From Cladopsammia gracilis (taxonomy: Eukaryota > Cnidaria > Anthozoa > Scleractinia > Dendrophylliidae), in NCBI GenBank assembly GCA_022457155.1, contig JAJGOT010000941.1:1-64000 (forward strand): a stretch of 64,000 nt of DNA, in the 5' to 3' direction. The position numbers were made by a program, and so were the translations under genes. This document shows, one piece after another, positions 22,755 through 34,730 of the stretch (position 1 is its first letter; every line of letters starts with the position of its first letter). The notes under the pieces were generated by a model that saw only the letters and a list, made by a program, of their open reading frames with translations, had not been told where the DNA came from and did not search any database.

Positions 22755-23060
22755 AAACACTTTTGTTGTGTTTAGCGGAGAAAACGGTTTGCAAAATCGT
22801 TTTCCCCTGCTTTTTTTCGCGGTTTGCTACTCAAGAGAGGTTTCACATTTCAGAAACAGTGAGCTTTTGTGGAATTTGTGCAGTCTAAATGCACTGTGCA
22901 GACGGTAGCGTAATAAGCTTACTGTTTTTGAGAATTGCTAAAATTGAAAAATAGCCTGGTCGTCAATCTTAATTCTAATTATTCTTGTGCTTCCGACCTT
23001 TCACCTTGTTAAGCTTATCATCATCGTTTCTGTTCAGAGAGCTCCGCTGTTAGGCTAAGC
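22755..23060 (+). repeat. fragment of the Tx1/L1 LINE 5' UTR
   Basis: TGTGTTTAGCGGAGAAAAC and TTCGCGGTTTGCTACT match 19052-19130. AGAGCTCCGCTGTTA near 23037-23052 is the inverted start of the same UTR, so two pieces face each other. Confidence 0.55.
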
Positions 23061-23099
23061 CTATCTATATATATTATTAAGGCATGGCTCCAATTCTTT

Positions 23100-24773
23100 T
23101 TTTGGGCGTGGTTACCAAGCCCCGAGCAAGCCCTGGGAAAATAAAGATGGCGGCCAAGTGGTGTCGTATGTCGCGTTCGCAGTGTTTATATCCCGAGCAG
23201 TCTAAAAGGTTTTCGCGGTAGCTTACTCGTGTCGGCTAATACAAGAAATGGTAGGGTTTTACGTTCTCTTCTCTGGCGATTAATTGGGAAGGTGTCTTAT
23301 TGACTTTACCAATCGTTTGTACGCTTTGAAGGAGGAAGCCGAACTCTCTACAGATGCTGCTCTGACAGTCGAACGGCCGGTAAGGTTTGTTCACATTGTT
23401 TTCGTTTTCGTCCAAGAAACTCTGCTTGTTATCGTAACATATAAAAGTATATATCCAAAACACACTCTACATTACTTTCATAATAATCATTTCAAGGTTA
23501 AATGACTTGTTGTGTTTATGTTTGAAATTGATTTATTCCGATATTCTCCCAACCAGTTCCTCTCGTTTTATGATGCTTTGTGTGGAGAAGACACATCGCA
23601 AAGTTTTCAGGCCTTTTTAATTATAGCTTGTTTGAGTAAATTGTGAATCTATATCATTGTATGTTTGCAAAGGAAATAATATTGTCCCAGCTAGGCACAT
23701 TGATGTACTCTGAATTCAATTCATTATACAAACTGTCATACAAAAATTGCAGTGTATATGAAGATTTTAGCTAAAACCTTCTGCTAATATATTATTACTT
23801 GCATTAATCACTTATATTTTGAAAGCATTTATTAGTTCCTTCTGTTGATTTAAATGCCAATAAATGGTACAGTAATAATTTAATACACTTAGGCATAAAG
23901 TTATCTTTACCAAAAGACTGGGCATAAAATTATGCACATGGAGACCACATTTGCTTATACTGTATAATTTACTGTGCACATGTATAAGCCAACGTTTTGA
24001 AGACGTAACACCGGATGCTTTTCACATGTAAAATTTTGGTTTGTGAGACATTAGAGGCATTTATAGGTAAATCTATCATTTACATGTAATTAATAATGAG
24101 CTGGTCTTTTCCATTATTTTCAGGCATATTGTGCATTTAACTGTGAACATGCAATTGATTGCATGGCTGAATAGTGATATAGTGGATACAGTGGACACTG
24201 TTTTTTTACACATATACATTGGACTTGTTCAAGCTTATACTTTTATCCTGGATACATTATGTACATTATGTAATGATGTAAACTCAAGCTCAACTACGTG
24301 GAAACAGAAAGGTAATTCCTTTCCTCAATTGTTGTTGTGTGTGATTTGGCTCTGCACTGACTACCTTGATTGTTTGTATCCTTGAATCACATAAATTTCT
24401 ATTATTAATTGTTTTGTTTATAATCAGCTTAAGATTGGTTTACAGTTGCAGAGACTGGGCCAACTAGGATTTTTATGTACATCCTAAGGTTACCATTCAC
24501 TTGCTTTGAGATAATCATTTTTGCTTTATTAGCCTGTATTCGTGTTTGCACTCTTCACACTTTCCAATAAATTATTTATGCAAACACAAATGCAAGCCAA
24601 GTGTAAGGAAATGGGCATTTTCGCACCAGTGCTAAAGGGAATTTGCATTTTATGCTCACACATTTGTTTGTTTAATATATGTTTGCACCATTTACATTTG
24701 TGCCCCATGCATGAGTCAGCCTTTATTGTGTATACTTGTATTTACTGTACATGTGCCCTGGTACATGCCTTTT
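23100..24773 (+). other. left end of the TTAA element; possible plus-strand spliced transcript
   Basis: No long ORF. Two exon-like pieces have consensus splice sites: one ending at 23379 (CGGCCG then GTAAGG), and one from 24124 (after TTATTTTCAG) to 24311 (CAGAAAG then GTAATT). Their joined reading frame is short. They would converge with the minus-strand gene ending at 24774. The rest is AT-rich with no feature. Confidence 0.3.
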
Positions 24774-26764
24774 CTACAAGTGAACAGTAATATTCCAATA
24801 TTTGAGAAGTTCATCACATAGCATAAGTTTGTTGTAGATGGAATATTGCCTCTTGTCTTGCTTCACATCGCTCAAGGTTGGCTCATGGAAGTCATGCTTA
24901 AGGCAATATTCCATCTCCCAGCTCTTATGTTCTTTCTTGAGTGACGTGTGCTTGGCAAGGATCTTTGTTTGCATTTGAGCAAGCAGGTTTTCGTACTTCT
25001 CATTGTGGAAATTACTGTTCGGGTGACACTTCAGGTTGTTTCTAGCCTGATCCAACTGGTGGACATCATCTGTCTCTCCCACAATTATAGCAATGGTCTT
25101 GCACAACTTTGTAGCAATTTGCCTTGTAGATAGAGCTTGACTCGAGTTACTACTTGACAGGGTGTTTTGGTGCTCAGAGCTGCTTAAATTGAGAGGCTGG
25201 CAATCACTGGGAGAGGAGGATGGAAGAACAGCTGCAAGTGTCCTTGTGAGCTCCTGGATACTTGTGCCTTCATCATGGTCATCAACATCAAGACAGGGTC
25301 GATTTTCATCTTCAGTTACAGGCTCTAGGCTCTCTATTTCCTCTTCAATATCATCATCATCATCGTCATCATCATCACTGCAATGCTCACCTTCACATTG
25401 TTGGTCAGTTGTTGGGTTGGTGATGCCATTTCCTTCCTCCTAAAATCATCATTATCATCGTCACCATCCTTGCCTTCATTGTTGTCATCCAAGAAGTTGG
25501 TGTGGATAACTTGAATGCAGTCACCATCTTCTCCATACACTCTGATGACTCTGTGAGGAATAATTATTGCCTCATCAGCAAGACACATCTCCCAACATTG
25601 CTCGAGGTGCTGTTCTTCCAATTTTAGATTGCTTGACCGAAAATGGTGGAGTGGAGGTCCTTCAGGTCTGAAATCGGGCTCATCTGGGCCATCAAGAAAT
25701 TCCACTCCAGAGAGAATGTGTTGCCACCAAACACCACAGACCAGGAAATCACTTATACATTGCAAGTGAGCCTGATAATCCCTTGGATTCCTTATGATGT
25801 ACCGATGAGGTATGATTGTGTTGGAAATGGAGGTAATGCCTTATAATATTTCGATATTTGAGATTCCTGGGCCTTTACTGCATTTCCCTGTCTGGTGTCT
25901 GCCATACGCTGTTCTGCTTGGAGGCGGACAAGACTTGGGGTGATGATGTCACCAGGTCTTCTGTTGGTCAACTTGGTGATGCCCTGTAGCGTGTTAAAGT
26001 GCCTCTCTTCCTCTTCAGTGTTGGCTGACTTCCCTGAAACTATCCTGAACTGTTTGGCAGCATGTGCTGTCAGTGAGTGCCAGTATCTGCCGTAGAACTT
26101 TCTACTGGTCAATATCTTGGGCTCTCCTATGATTTCTTTACACAGCATGGCATGTAAGAAAACAGTGTTATGTAGACGTAACACAAGTTTTGGAGAACGT
26201 GACTCTGCAGGTAGAAAGAGGAGTTTACTGATTTCTGTCAGGGTATCCAACAGGGACTGCACGTTTGGTCTGATTTTTCCTACAAAATAATATTTAAAAT
26301 ACATAAAATTTACCATATATAACTTTCATTTTATTGACATGCAGGACAGATTTAAATATACATTCTCGATGTTTAAACAATGTCAGTTATAACTGCAAGT
26401 TATACACTCCAAGCTCAAAAGGTGTATGCATATTTTTCATATATAAAATGGGATATTTTAGACTGATTTGGATCACTGATTTGACCAGTTGTGTTCCTGT
26501 AAACTTGAAAGGATGTTTACCATGAATGTAGCTCCTTTGTATGAGGTAAACATGCACCAATATTTTCCTACAAGCAGAGAATGGTCAGCTATGAGAGGTG
26601 GCAAACACAAATTTTGAGTTGCTGTTACCTCTCATATATTGTGCTACAGTGATAGCTGCCAGGCGGTAATCACAGCCACGAAGTTTCTCTTTACCGGCAA
26701 AGGTACACTCCTTAATGCTCTTTAACATCATGGAGTGGCTCTGTCGGTAAGACTTCATAATTTC
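24774..26764 (-). pseudogene. C-terminal exons of the TTAA-element gene
   Basis: Exon 26764-26629 reads NYEVLPTEPLHDVKEH, shifts frame near 26715, then GCDYRLAAITVAQYMRG. Exon 26279-24774 reads KIRPNVQSLLDTLTEISKLL, then ANTEEEERHFNTLQGITKL and RPGDIITPSLVRLQAEQR. After a shift near 25825 come SDFLVCGVWWQHILSGVEFL and HRVIRVYGEDGDCIQVIHTN. A long Asp/Glu-rich linker follows (25480-25310), then a terminal domain ending in KYWNITVHL at the stop (24774-24776). Acceptors TTTTTTAG and TTTTGTAG and donor GTAACA mark the introns. Confidence 0.6.
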
Positions 26765-27843
26765 CTAAAAAAGGTTAATTACAACAGATCTCATTAGCTT
26801 GTTGGATACACTATGTAAGAAGTATGAGTCTAATATTGTGACTAACAGGGTAAAATCTAAAACCTGTTAGCAGATTGAACAAGCTAAGGAACTTAATTGG
26901 TGCTGAAGCTTAACAGAATTACACCCCACCCCACCCCCCCCCCACCCCTTAAAGAAAATGTTTGGGGTTATCCCCCAGCATTTTGTTTGCATGGGAGCTT
27001 GCAGTTCCACTTTTGTTTCTTATTATTTATTTACTTACCCAAATTAATGTCCTCCAATGTCTTTTCTTGGTCAAACACCATCATGGCTGGCACCCTTTGG
27101 ATCCCACCCATTTCTTCTTTTAAGACCTCTTGGAGTTGTTTCTTTTGGCCATCGGTGGGTAGACCTCTTGCATGACATTCCTCTCTCAACTCCTCCAAAC
27201 GAAGATTCTTGAATGGTTTGAGGCCCCCATTTCTCTTTTTTCTGCCTGCAGGTCCTCTCAGAACTTTTTGTAAACGGTCAGTCAGTGACAAATGAGGCTT
27301 TGAAAGTGAAACAGACAAGTGGTTGTATCTTGTCGCATCACCACTACAACTTGAGCAGCCAGCATTGCCACCCTTTTGTTCCCCGCTTTCATAGGCCTGC
27401 TGTGGTCCATCACCATGGAACAGCCTCATAACATCTGTGATTTCGACTCCATTTGACGTTGTTACATTGTTATTCAGTCCTCCCAGCCCTCCTTGTATTT
27501 ATGTAGGCGAGTTGGGCTGCCTCTGATGAACCATCGTGCTAAAATGTAAACATGTGGCCGCTCCACTAGAACTTGCACATCAACATTCCCTTTTCCCCTC
27601 TCTTCCATTTGTTTACTTGTGAAGAAAAGGGCATCATCATAGAGAACACTGACAGTCAGTAATAGATACCCATGGTTTAAAAGGGTGGCATTATCTGCCC
27701 AAATCATGAGATGCCGTGTCCTCTCAATTCGCTTTAGGAAGTCTTTCTTATCATTTAGAGAAGCTTTCTCTGAAGAACAGTTGGCAATTTCATGAAGCTC
27801 AGTTAGCCTGTTGTGGACTTCTTCTTCTGTCATGGCGTCATAT

Positions 27844-28261
27844 CACTGGAAAATTTGGACCATTTACAGACTTCATAAAATGTCTATAAATCTTGAATTT
27901 ACAGACTTGGTACTTTCACCTGTTAAAAACAAAATCTCTGTAAATTCTTTTGACAGACATTTTATATAGTTTTGTTGTCTTGTTCTTTATAAAATGTTTG
28001 TGAAATGTTTATAAATCCTAGGAGCTGTAATGAGAGGAAAGACTTACAATTTACAGACTTAACAAAATCTGCCAACAATGTTTGTAAATCTGCTGTTTAC
28101 AAAGATTTTATAATGCCTAGACTTCTAATATAAAATGTCTGTAAATGGCACTGCGTGATTTTAATGCTAATTCAGTTACCAAATCTCTGTAAATTAACGT
28201 GGTCCCCAAGCGGAACATCTCATGACAAACGGGGAATTATAAAATCTCTGTAAATTGACAC
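27844..28261. repeat. left sub-terminal repeat zone of the CACTA-like element
   Basis: Repeated TTTACAGACTT, AAAATCTCTGTAAAT and AAAATGTCTGTAAAT motifs occur in both orientations. This is probably the transposase-binding zone by analogy with CACTA elements. No gene is present. Confidence 0.6.
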
Positions 28262-28676
28262 AAACAAACATAATCTTTCTCCGAATCGTCTAAATATAAT
28301 TTTTAAAGCTACATCCAGTGTTCACTCACATAATCTAAGAAATTCAAAATACAACCTTTTCGTTCCTAGACCGAGTACTGAAGCAGGCAAACGAAGTTTT
28401 CAATATCGCGGTTCTGTTCTCTGGAACAGCTTACCTTTAAGCGCTAAGATGTAGCCCATTCTTAGCTCTTTTAAATCATGCATTTACTTTCTATCTAATT
28501 TAATGATAGTTCATAAAGAATACTTTTTATAGTTTTTAGTATAATCCCGTAAAGATAATGAATTTAGTTAGATAATTTAATTTAGTTAAGTAATTAATCT
28601 ATTGTGGTTAAGGCTCGACGGAAGAGCATGTATTATGAATTGACAACGCGTAATGTAAATAAAGTTTATCGACCTA
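28262..28676 (+). mobile_element. CR1/L2-type LINE 3' end
   Basis: Reads NLFVPRPSTEAGKRSFQYRG then SVLWNSLPLSAKM, the usual C-terminal signature of CR1/L2 LINEs. A 3' UTR follows, ending TAAATAAAGTTTATCG. It interrupts the 35-bp repeat array, since one unit lies before it (28227-28261) and eight after. It is 5' truncated. Confidence 0.7.
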
Positions 28677-28956
28677 ACGGGGCATTAGAAAATCTCTGTA
28701 AATTGACGCAAATGGGGCATTATAAAATCTCTGTAAATTGACGCAAGCGGGGCATCATAAAATCTCTGTAAATTGACGCAAACGGGGCACTTTAAAATCT
28801 CTGTAAATTGACGCAAACGGGGCATTATAAAATCTCCGTAAATTGACACAAATGGGGCATTATAAAATCTCTGTAAATTGATGCAAACGGGGCATCATAA
28901 AATCTCTGTAAATTGACGCAAATGGGGCACTACAAAATCTCTGTAAATTGACGCAA
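28677..28956 (+). repeat. tandem array, eight 35-bp units
   Basis: Eight head-to-tail units of exactly 35 bases each begin RYGGGGCAY and contain AAAATCTCTGTAAATTG; only a few substitutions separate them. The core is the sub-terminal motif of the host CACTA-like element, so the array looks like an amplified sub-terminal repeat. There are no spacers, so it is not a CRISPR. 28957-29173 follows with TTGAGTT/ACTCAA-type repeats and no gene. Confidence 0.9.
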
Positions 28957-29173
28957 AAGAGTAAAACTGACTAATTGTTTTAGTAAAGTAGGCATTTTAC
29001 TCGATATTTTGAGTTAGTTTACTTAAAATTTAACTTAAATATTTAATTCAACGTATTGAGTTGAAACAACTCCTTAGTTTGAGAAAATCAAGTGAAAGTC
29101 ACTTTTACTCAAACATACGATTTGAGTGCTTCTCACTCAAATTAAAAATATGAGTTAATTCTTAACCCAATAG

Positions 29174-31512
29174 TTTTTTTTTTTTTTTTAATAATTACAA
29201 CTTTATTACTTCAATCACAGAAAATTACAGTGAATAGAAGGATACATACACACATACAAACACAAAAAAAGTAAAAGATAGAAGATTACATGAAAGTTGG
29301 TGCAAGCACATATTACATAATGATGATAATAATGGGCCGGGGTATACCCAAGAGGCATTGGCATTTGATTACACTGACTACAAACATTAGTTAATAAATA
29401 AGACGATGGTATTGATCTGCAGAGATGGAAGCATCTTCTCCTTCTAAGAGATCATTTTCAGTTGAACTCAATACGAAGTTTGCGCTGTAACTTTCTAATG
29501 AACTCATCGAAGTCGCACTCGTTTTTATTCAGCTTCTGACAATACAAAAAATATTTGGCGAAGAGAAGGCAATAATTGAGTTTGGATAGTTTTGGATCAT
29601 TGTTACTGTATTCCATTATTCCAAACAGTTTTTCGAACAGAGTAGGTGAAAAATGAGAATTATTTGTTTTGTTAAACCATATTACCACCTTTTTCAAAAA
29701 AGACTGAGAAAGTTGGCATTCTACATAGGAGTGTAATATCGAGTCCGGCTCATCGCAGTAAAGACATTTACTGTTTGTTTCGATACCATAGGTGTGTAAC
29801 TCCTTTCTGGTGACTATTATCCTATGTAATAATTTGAAATTGAATTCTCTTAGTTTATTCTCTTTACAAGTTCGGCTTATCTGGGTAAAAGCTTGTTTCC
29901 AATTAAAGTTATTTAGATTGAGGTCCTTTTGCCATTTCTTTGGACCCGTAGGTTCGATTTTACCTGCATTTATGAACAACCAATAGTAGTCCTTGCAGTT
30001 CATTTTTGCAAGGTCTATAGTAATAGAAGGAGAAAGCTGATGGATAGTGCTATTCAGGATAATACGTTTGTCAATCAGAGGTAGATTTCTCGCTTTCTCG
30101 AGTAAGTATTTGGGAATCGCTGAACGAACTTGTAAGTAATTCAAGAAGTTACATTTAACGCCATATTTTTTCTGGAATTCATGGAAGGATAACAGTTTTC
30201 CTCTATGGTCTAAGATGTCCTGTATTGAAACAATTCCCTTTTCTAACCATTTAGAGTAAAATATTGGGTTTCCATCAATTAGAATGTGCTTGTTGTTAAA
30301 CAAAAACACATCTGACTCGTCGTGTAGTCCGTACAATGTCCTTAATTCAAGAAAATTCGCCAATATTTGTCTGTAGAAATGTGGAACATCTGATTCTTCT
30401 AAAAATTTCTTGTCATAATTGCAGCGAAGTAGGAAGTTAAGACCACCATATTTTCCAAAGAAATAGTTTGGAATTGATTTCCAAGTTTCTGAAAAATATG
30501 GGTCTGTGACCACAAATCTAGAGATCCATGCTAAGAGTAATGATTTGAATAAAACTTCAACATTGGGAGCACGCAAGCCACCATTGCTATAATCTTGGTA
30601 CATGACATCTCTTTTAATTTTATCCTGTTTTTTGTTCCAAATAAAATTGAAAACAGAGTTTTTAATTATAGGAATATAGGTATTAGGAATGACCAGCATC
30701 GAAGCGGAGTATACCAGGTGTGCAATGCCCAAACATTTCACAATGAGACACTTTCCAAGCAGAGAAAGATTGCGTGCCCGCCAAATATCAAGTTTTGTAG
30801 TCATATTATCTATTTTCATTTCTACGTTTTTCTTGTTATTTTCTTTCATATTATAAGAAATAAACGTTCCTAGTGCTCTCACAGGTTCTTTGGTCCACTT
30901 TAAGCCAAAAGGTTTGGAGTCGTTAAATCTCCAGCAGCCTAACCATATTGCTTTGGTCTTTTCCACGTTGAGTTTTAGACCCGAAATATCACCAAATTGT
31001 TCTACAAGTTTAATTGCATTTTCGACTGAGGTCAAATTTCCTATAAAAAGTGTAGTGTCATCAGCAAATTGTCCAATCTTATGCTCCGTTGAAAATAATT
31101 TGATTCCTTTTATAGTGCAGTCTTGTCTAACCTTAGCCGCTAAGATTTCTACCCCTAAGATAAAAAGGTAAGGGGAGAGGGGACACCCCTGTCTTACTCC
31201 CCTCGATAGTTTAAAGTAGTCTGTTGTATACCCATTATGTAAAACAGAGCTTTCAGTGTTCGTGTACAGCGTCTTGACCCATTGCTTTAAAAAGGTTCCA
31301 AAGTTGAACAAGTTCAAAGTTTGCTGGATGAAATCCCATTCTACTGTGTCAAACGCTTTTCGAAAATCTAATAGGAGAAGTATACCAGGAATGTTCTGAA
31401 GTTTTGTCTGTTCTATAATGTCATTAATTAGTCTTATATTTTGTCCGATGTATCTACCTTTCATGAAGCCTGTAACAAAAAATCCTGGATCCGCGCCTGT
31501 AAGGATATGCAA
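29174..31512 (-). mobile_element. 5'-truncated L1/Tx1-type LINE with poly(A) tail
   Basis: A long open RT frame (29458-31512) is followed on the minus strand by a 3' UTR, an AATAAA signal (29202-29207) and an A16 tail (29174-29189). It is truncated in the RT N-terminus next to a Penelope-like end. It lies inside the CACTA-like element. The target duplication was not resolved. Confidence 0.85.
29458..31512 (-). CDS. L1/Tx1 LINE ORF2 C-terminal part (reverse transcriptase), open
   Basis: 684 codons without interruption. Motifs in order: TGFMKGRYIGQNIRLIND (from about residue 14), ILLLLDFRKAFDTVEW (motif A Asp), LSRGVRQGCPLSPYLFILGV (motif B), IGQFADDTTLF (motif C, F-A-D-D), then ISGLKLNVEKTKAIWLG (thumb). 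A long C-terminal region follows, with a Cys-His cluster (KCLYCDEPDSILHSYVEC). It is the polymerase that primes cDNA at the nicked target. The endonuclease and first ORF are missing through 5' truncation, so the called start is an internal codon and the first dozen residues come from flanking sequence. The open frame makes this the youngest LINE in the window. It cannot be autonomous. Confidence 0.9.
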   Translation of the reverse strand: MHILTGADPGFFVTGFMKGRYIGQNIRLINDIIEQTKLQNIPGILLLLDFRKAFDTVEWDFIQQTLNLFNFGTFLKQWVKTLYTNTESSVLHNGYTTDYFKLSRGVRQGCPLSPYLFILGVEILAAKVRQDCTIKGIKLFSTEHKIGQFADDTTLFIGNLTSVENAIKLVEQFGDISGLKLNVEKTKAIWLGCWRFNDSKPFGLKWTKEPVRALGTFISYNMKENNKKNVEMKIDNMTTKLDIWRARNLSLLGKCLIVKCLGIAHLVYSASMLVIPNTYIPIIKNSVFNFIWNKKQDKIKRDVMYQDYSNGGLRAPNVEVLFKSLLLAWISRFVVTDPYFSETWKSIPNYFFGKYGGLNFLLRCNYDKKFLEESDVPHFYRQILANFLELRTLYGLHDESDVFLFNNKHILIDGNPIFYSKWLEKGIVSIQDILDHRGKLLSFHEFQKKYGVKCNFLNYLQVRSAIPKYLLEKARNLPLIDKRIILNSTIHQLSPSITIDLAKMNCKDYYWLFINAGKIEPTGPKKWQKDLNLNNFNWKQAFTQISRTCKENKLREFNFKLLHRIIVTRKELHTYGIETNSKCLYCDEPDSILHSYVECQLSQSFLKKVVIWFNKTNNSHFSPTLFEKLFGIMEYSNNDPKLSKLNYCLLFAKYFLYCQKLNKNECDFDEFIRKLQRKLRIEFN

Positions 31513-31860
31513 CTTATACCACTGGAATTAATACGTAATAGCAAAGCATTTCGCATAGACAAAGCAAAGACGTTAGAACCACTTGGAATCAACAGACTCG
31601 ACGAACTTCGTTAACTTTCTCATCACTAGTCAGTTTAGTTTATCACCCGTCAAACCCTTCACCACTCATATTCATTGTTTTTGTTATTCTTTAGTTTTTT
31701 CAAAACCACTTGTACAACGGTTTTACAGTTGTAATCATTTATAGTGCTAGCCCCTGAAGAAGCTTTGTTTTGCAAAGCGAAATATTGGGCACTATTATAT
31801 TCCACTTTTATTTTATTTGCTTCAGTGAGTGTTCTGTTTTTCTACCGTAAGGATCAGTTT
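31512..31860 (+). mobile_element. Penelope-like element 3' end with pLTR
   Basis: A short C-terminal endonuclease tail is read (FRIDKAKTLEPLGINRLDEL and stop near 31615), matching the E/K...GLN-type ending of GIY-YIG Penelope endonucleases. A non-coding pLTR with a hammerhead motif follows (31751-31791). The rest of the element is absent, cut off at the LINE junction. Confidence 0.6.
31751..31791 (+). ncRNA. hammerhead ribozyme, Penelope pLTR
   Basis: Stem I GCCC/GGGC, core CTGAAGA, stem II GCTTTG/CAAAGC, GAAA, a minimal stem III (TATT) and predicted cleavage after T at 31787. All conserved core bases are present. Minimal type I hammerheads are known from Penelope-like elements. Confidence 0.8.
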
Positions 31861-33436
31861 GCCGTTTCATTTGTTTCACTTCAAGTATGAATACTGATCT
31901 AGGTCTGAAACCCAAATCCGGCCTTTCTCAACGGTTTGTTGCAGTGATCGTGCATTCTGTTTCTTTTTAATTCCCTTAGTTTTGCAAACATCAGAAAACT
32001 GTTAAAAGTGCCTTTTTTTACGGCCAATTCTACGATAGGAATATCAGAATATTTTATTTTTTCACTTGTCTTGCGGTCAACAATATTTGTGTACAGCGCT
32101 GCAATCAAGCCAAAAACGTTGAGCATGCGTATTTTCATGTTAAAAACAACATGGCGAAATGTCTGCATGCGACAGGAATGTGAAGTTGCAGGAGAATATC
32201 ACCTGATATGCGGATGTGAATAGAAAAGAGTTGGTATGAAAAAAAATCTCTCTCTCTTCAGGACCCTCGATTGTCGCTTCGCGAGCGAGAGCGGGAAAAA
32301 ACGTATCTCATCTGTCAAAGAAAAAATAATATTTCAAAATACAAGACAGCTTACTTCAACGGCGGTATTACTGTTGTATGAGATATGTGTCTTATATACC
32401 ATCTTTACTTCACATGTCAATGATAAAAGTGAAAACCGGTAAGGAGCACACAGCTGACGCAGCATTTTAATATTTTAGCCTTGCCTAAACAGCTCTTGAA
32501 AGAGGTGTTTTTAAAGCCTGGATTTACCTGGAACGGAAGTAGAAGTGATTTCCGAAGAACGAGAGATTCAAAAGAAATGCATTGAAACAGCCGTATGTGA
32601 GCTCGAAAAATAATAATGGTGAATACAATGTAAAATACAACACAGTAAATCAAAGGCAATCATCAAAGCAATTTTCCGCTAGGTCGCTCGGCCGAGAGGT
32701 CTTGGGTGCGAATTGATCATGCGCAAGAGAGTCATTCCCGGCGGGCAGTTCGTGTTGGCGGTTCTTTTAACGAACTTCCATCTTTAATATTACTCTGTTA
32801 TTACCGTCTTGCTGCTCGCTTTCAGCGCTTAAAATTTCACTTGCTTTGAAAAGACAACTTGTGATTTGAGCCATTTTCTCTTTTCACGTTTTCTGAATAA
32901 GCTGCATGCAATTTTTTTTACAAAATATCAACCATCGCTGTGCATACGATTGCTTCCAACCTACATCCATCGTCAAGTCAAGTTGGCTAGTTCTTTAAAT
33001 GCTACACCAATTCAAGCGCTTCATTCTTGCTGCCTTTGTGATCCCAAAGGTAAGTAAGCTTACGTTAAAAATGTAAACCAGTTTAAATATTATTTTTTGC
33101 TACCTGTACTGAAGATTTTCTACGAATTTCAGGGTTCTGTCTTGGTGACTGTACGCGCTCACTTTACAAGGGATTTCACGTTGTACTTTGTTTAGTCTTT
33201 TGTTTTTGTCCGTATGTATTGGTACACCAGAACAGAACCAATTTCAGCCTGCTCATTTGAATAAATAAGCTTATAAGAAACAAACTTGAATTTTAATATT
33301 TCTTTCAATCTTGCAATTCTGTTCAAGTGATGTTGATTTTTAACATAAAGTACATGTAGATGTACAGTATTATGTTCTTCTTATTTGCTGAGGCCTTTGG
33401 CCGTCCATGCTTAGGAAACCATACTGTACATCGGAC
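31861..33436 (+). other. interior of the CACTA-like element; one exon-like piece
   Basis: No long ORF. A piece ending at 33049 has a perfect donor (CCCAAAG then GTAAGT) after an open stretch from 32866; see the matching pieces at 36398-37800. The remainder shows nothing I can support. Confidence 0.25.
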
Positions 33437-34730
33437 GTATACAAAACATGGACCCAGGTACATGGACCACCTTTAATTTTGGTCAGTTTTAATATAGTAA
33501 TTTTTTTCTGAATTTTTCTGTCATTATAAAGGATGGACTGCAGACTGGGGACAGGGTATAAAACACAGTCTTCAGTTTAAATAAAATAATATGACATTCA
33601 ACTTCAAGTAGCCACGTCAAGACACAAGTATTGTAGAACAAGAAGGACTGGACCCAAGCTACTATAATTATGGGATGCAGACAATCCCATGTGCTTTTCT
33701 TTTGGATTCGTTGTGCATGTGCTGTCAAGAAAATGCTGATAGGCCTGGTGGAGTATAAACAAACACATGTGCAAGCAACCATACTGATGAAAAGACAGTG
33801 TCAGAACAAGATAAAGATTGGTTTTGTTTGTTATTATTTCTAGATGCTTTGTGGATACTTGTGAAGAGCAGCGTTTAAAGTTTGAATGTATATAGCCTCA
33901 CCTTCCCCTTCCCTCCCCCTTCCCTCACCGAAAACTCAAAATGAAAATACTGCTCTTCGCGAGTATTCTCAAAGCACCTAGAAACAATGAAAACAATTAC
34001 ATGTAGTATGGTGGCTTTCGTTGTGCATGTGCTGTCAAGAAAATGCTGATAGGCCTGGTGGAGTATAAACAAACACATGTGCAAGCAACCATACTGATGA
34101 AAAGACAGTGTCAGAACAAGATAAAGATTGGTTTTGTTTGTTATTATTTCTAGATGCTTTGTGGATACTTGTGAAGAGCAGCGTTTAAAGTTTGAATGTA
34201 GCCTCACCTTCCCCTTCCCTCCCCCTTCCCTCACCGAAAACTCAAAATGAAAATACTGCTCTTCGCGAGTATTCTCAAAGCACCTAGAAACAATGAAAAC
34301 AATTACATGTAGTATGGTGGCTTTGGCATGTGTTTGTTTATACTCCACTAGACTTTTGTTTTAACCGAATCCAAAAGAAAAGCACATGGGATTGTCTGCA
34401 CTGTACAGTGAAGCTTGGGACTTGGCCCAGTCCTTCTTGTTCTACATGCATCAAAGGAAATCTGTGGGGAGAGCACTAAAACTTCACATCATTGCTCCTG
34501 CCCCAACAGTACCAGCCAAGAATCGGACTGCATACATTGTATAAAATGCAATGTTGGCAAAAGGGTAAAATAGTAGGGAGTTAAATACCAATTGATGTTG
34601 AATGTCATATTTATTAAAACTTAAGACTGTGTTTATACCCTGTCCTCAGTCCACAGTCCATCCTTAAATTGACAAAAACTAGGGGTGGTCCATCAGATTG
34701 TCCATGGACCCGGGTCCATGTTTTGTAAAC
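33437..34730. repeat. inverted repeat with a 310-bp tandem duplication in its middle
   Basis: The outer arms (about 33437-33760 and 34335-34730) are reverse complements, sharing for example CAAAACATGGACCC, AGAAGGACTGG and GGGATTGTCTGCA. Between them, 33707-34016 is repeated at 34017-34326 almost without change. A third partial copy lies at 36510-36670. It is a fold-back or MITE-like unit. The ORF at 33875-34348 only spans the duplication and is not a gene. Confidence 0.7.

Noticed and set aside
28677..28956. CRISPR-like array of regular repeats
   Set aside because: The units are contiguous 35-mers with no spacers, share a motif with the host transposon's ends, and lie in a eukaryotic context.
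33875..34348. 157-codon ORF as a gene
   Set aside because: It consists of two nearly identical halves produced by the 310-bp tandem duplication and shows no domain.
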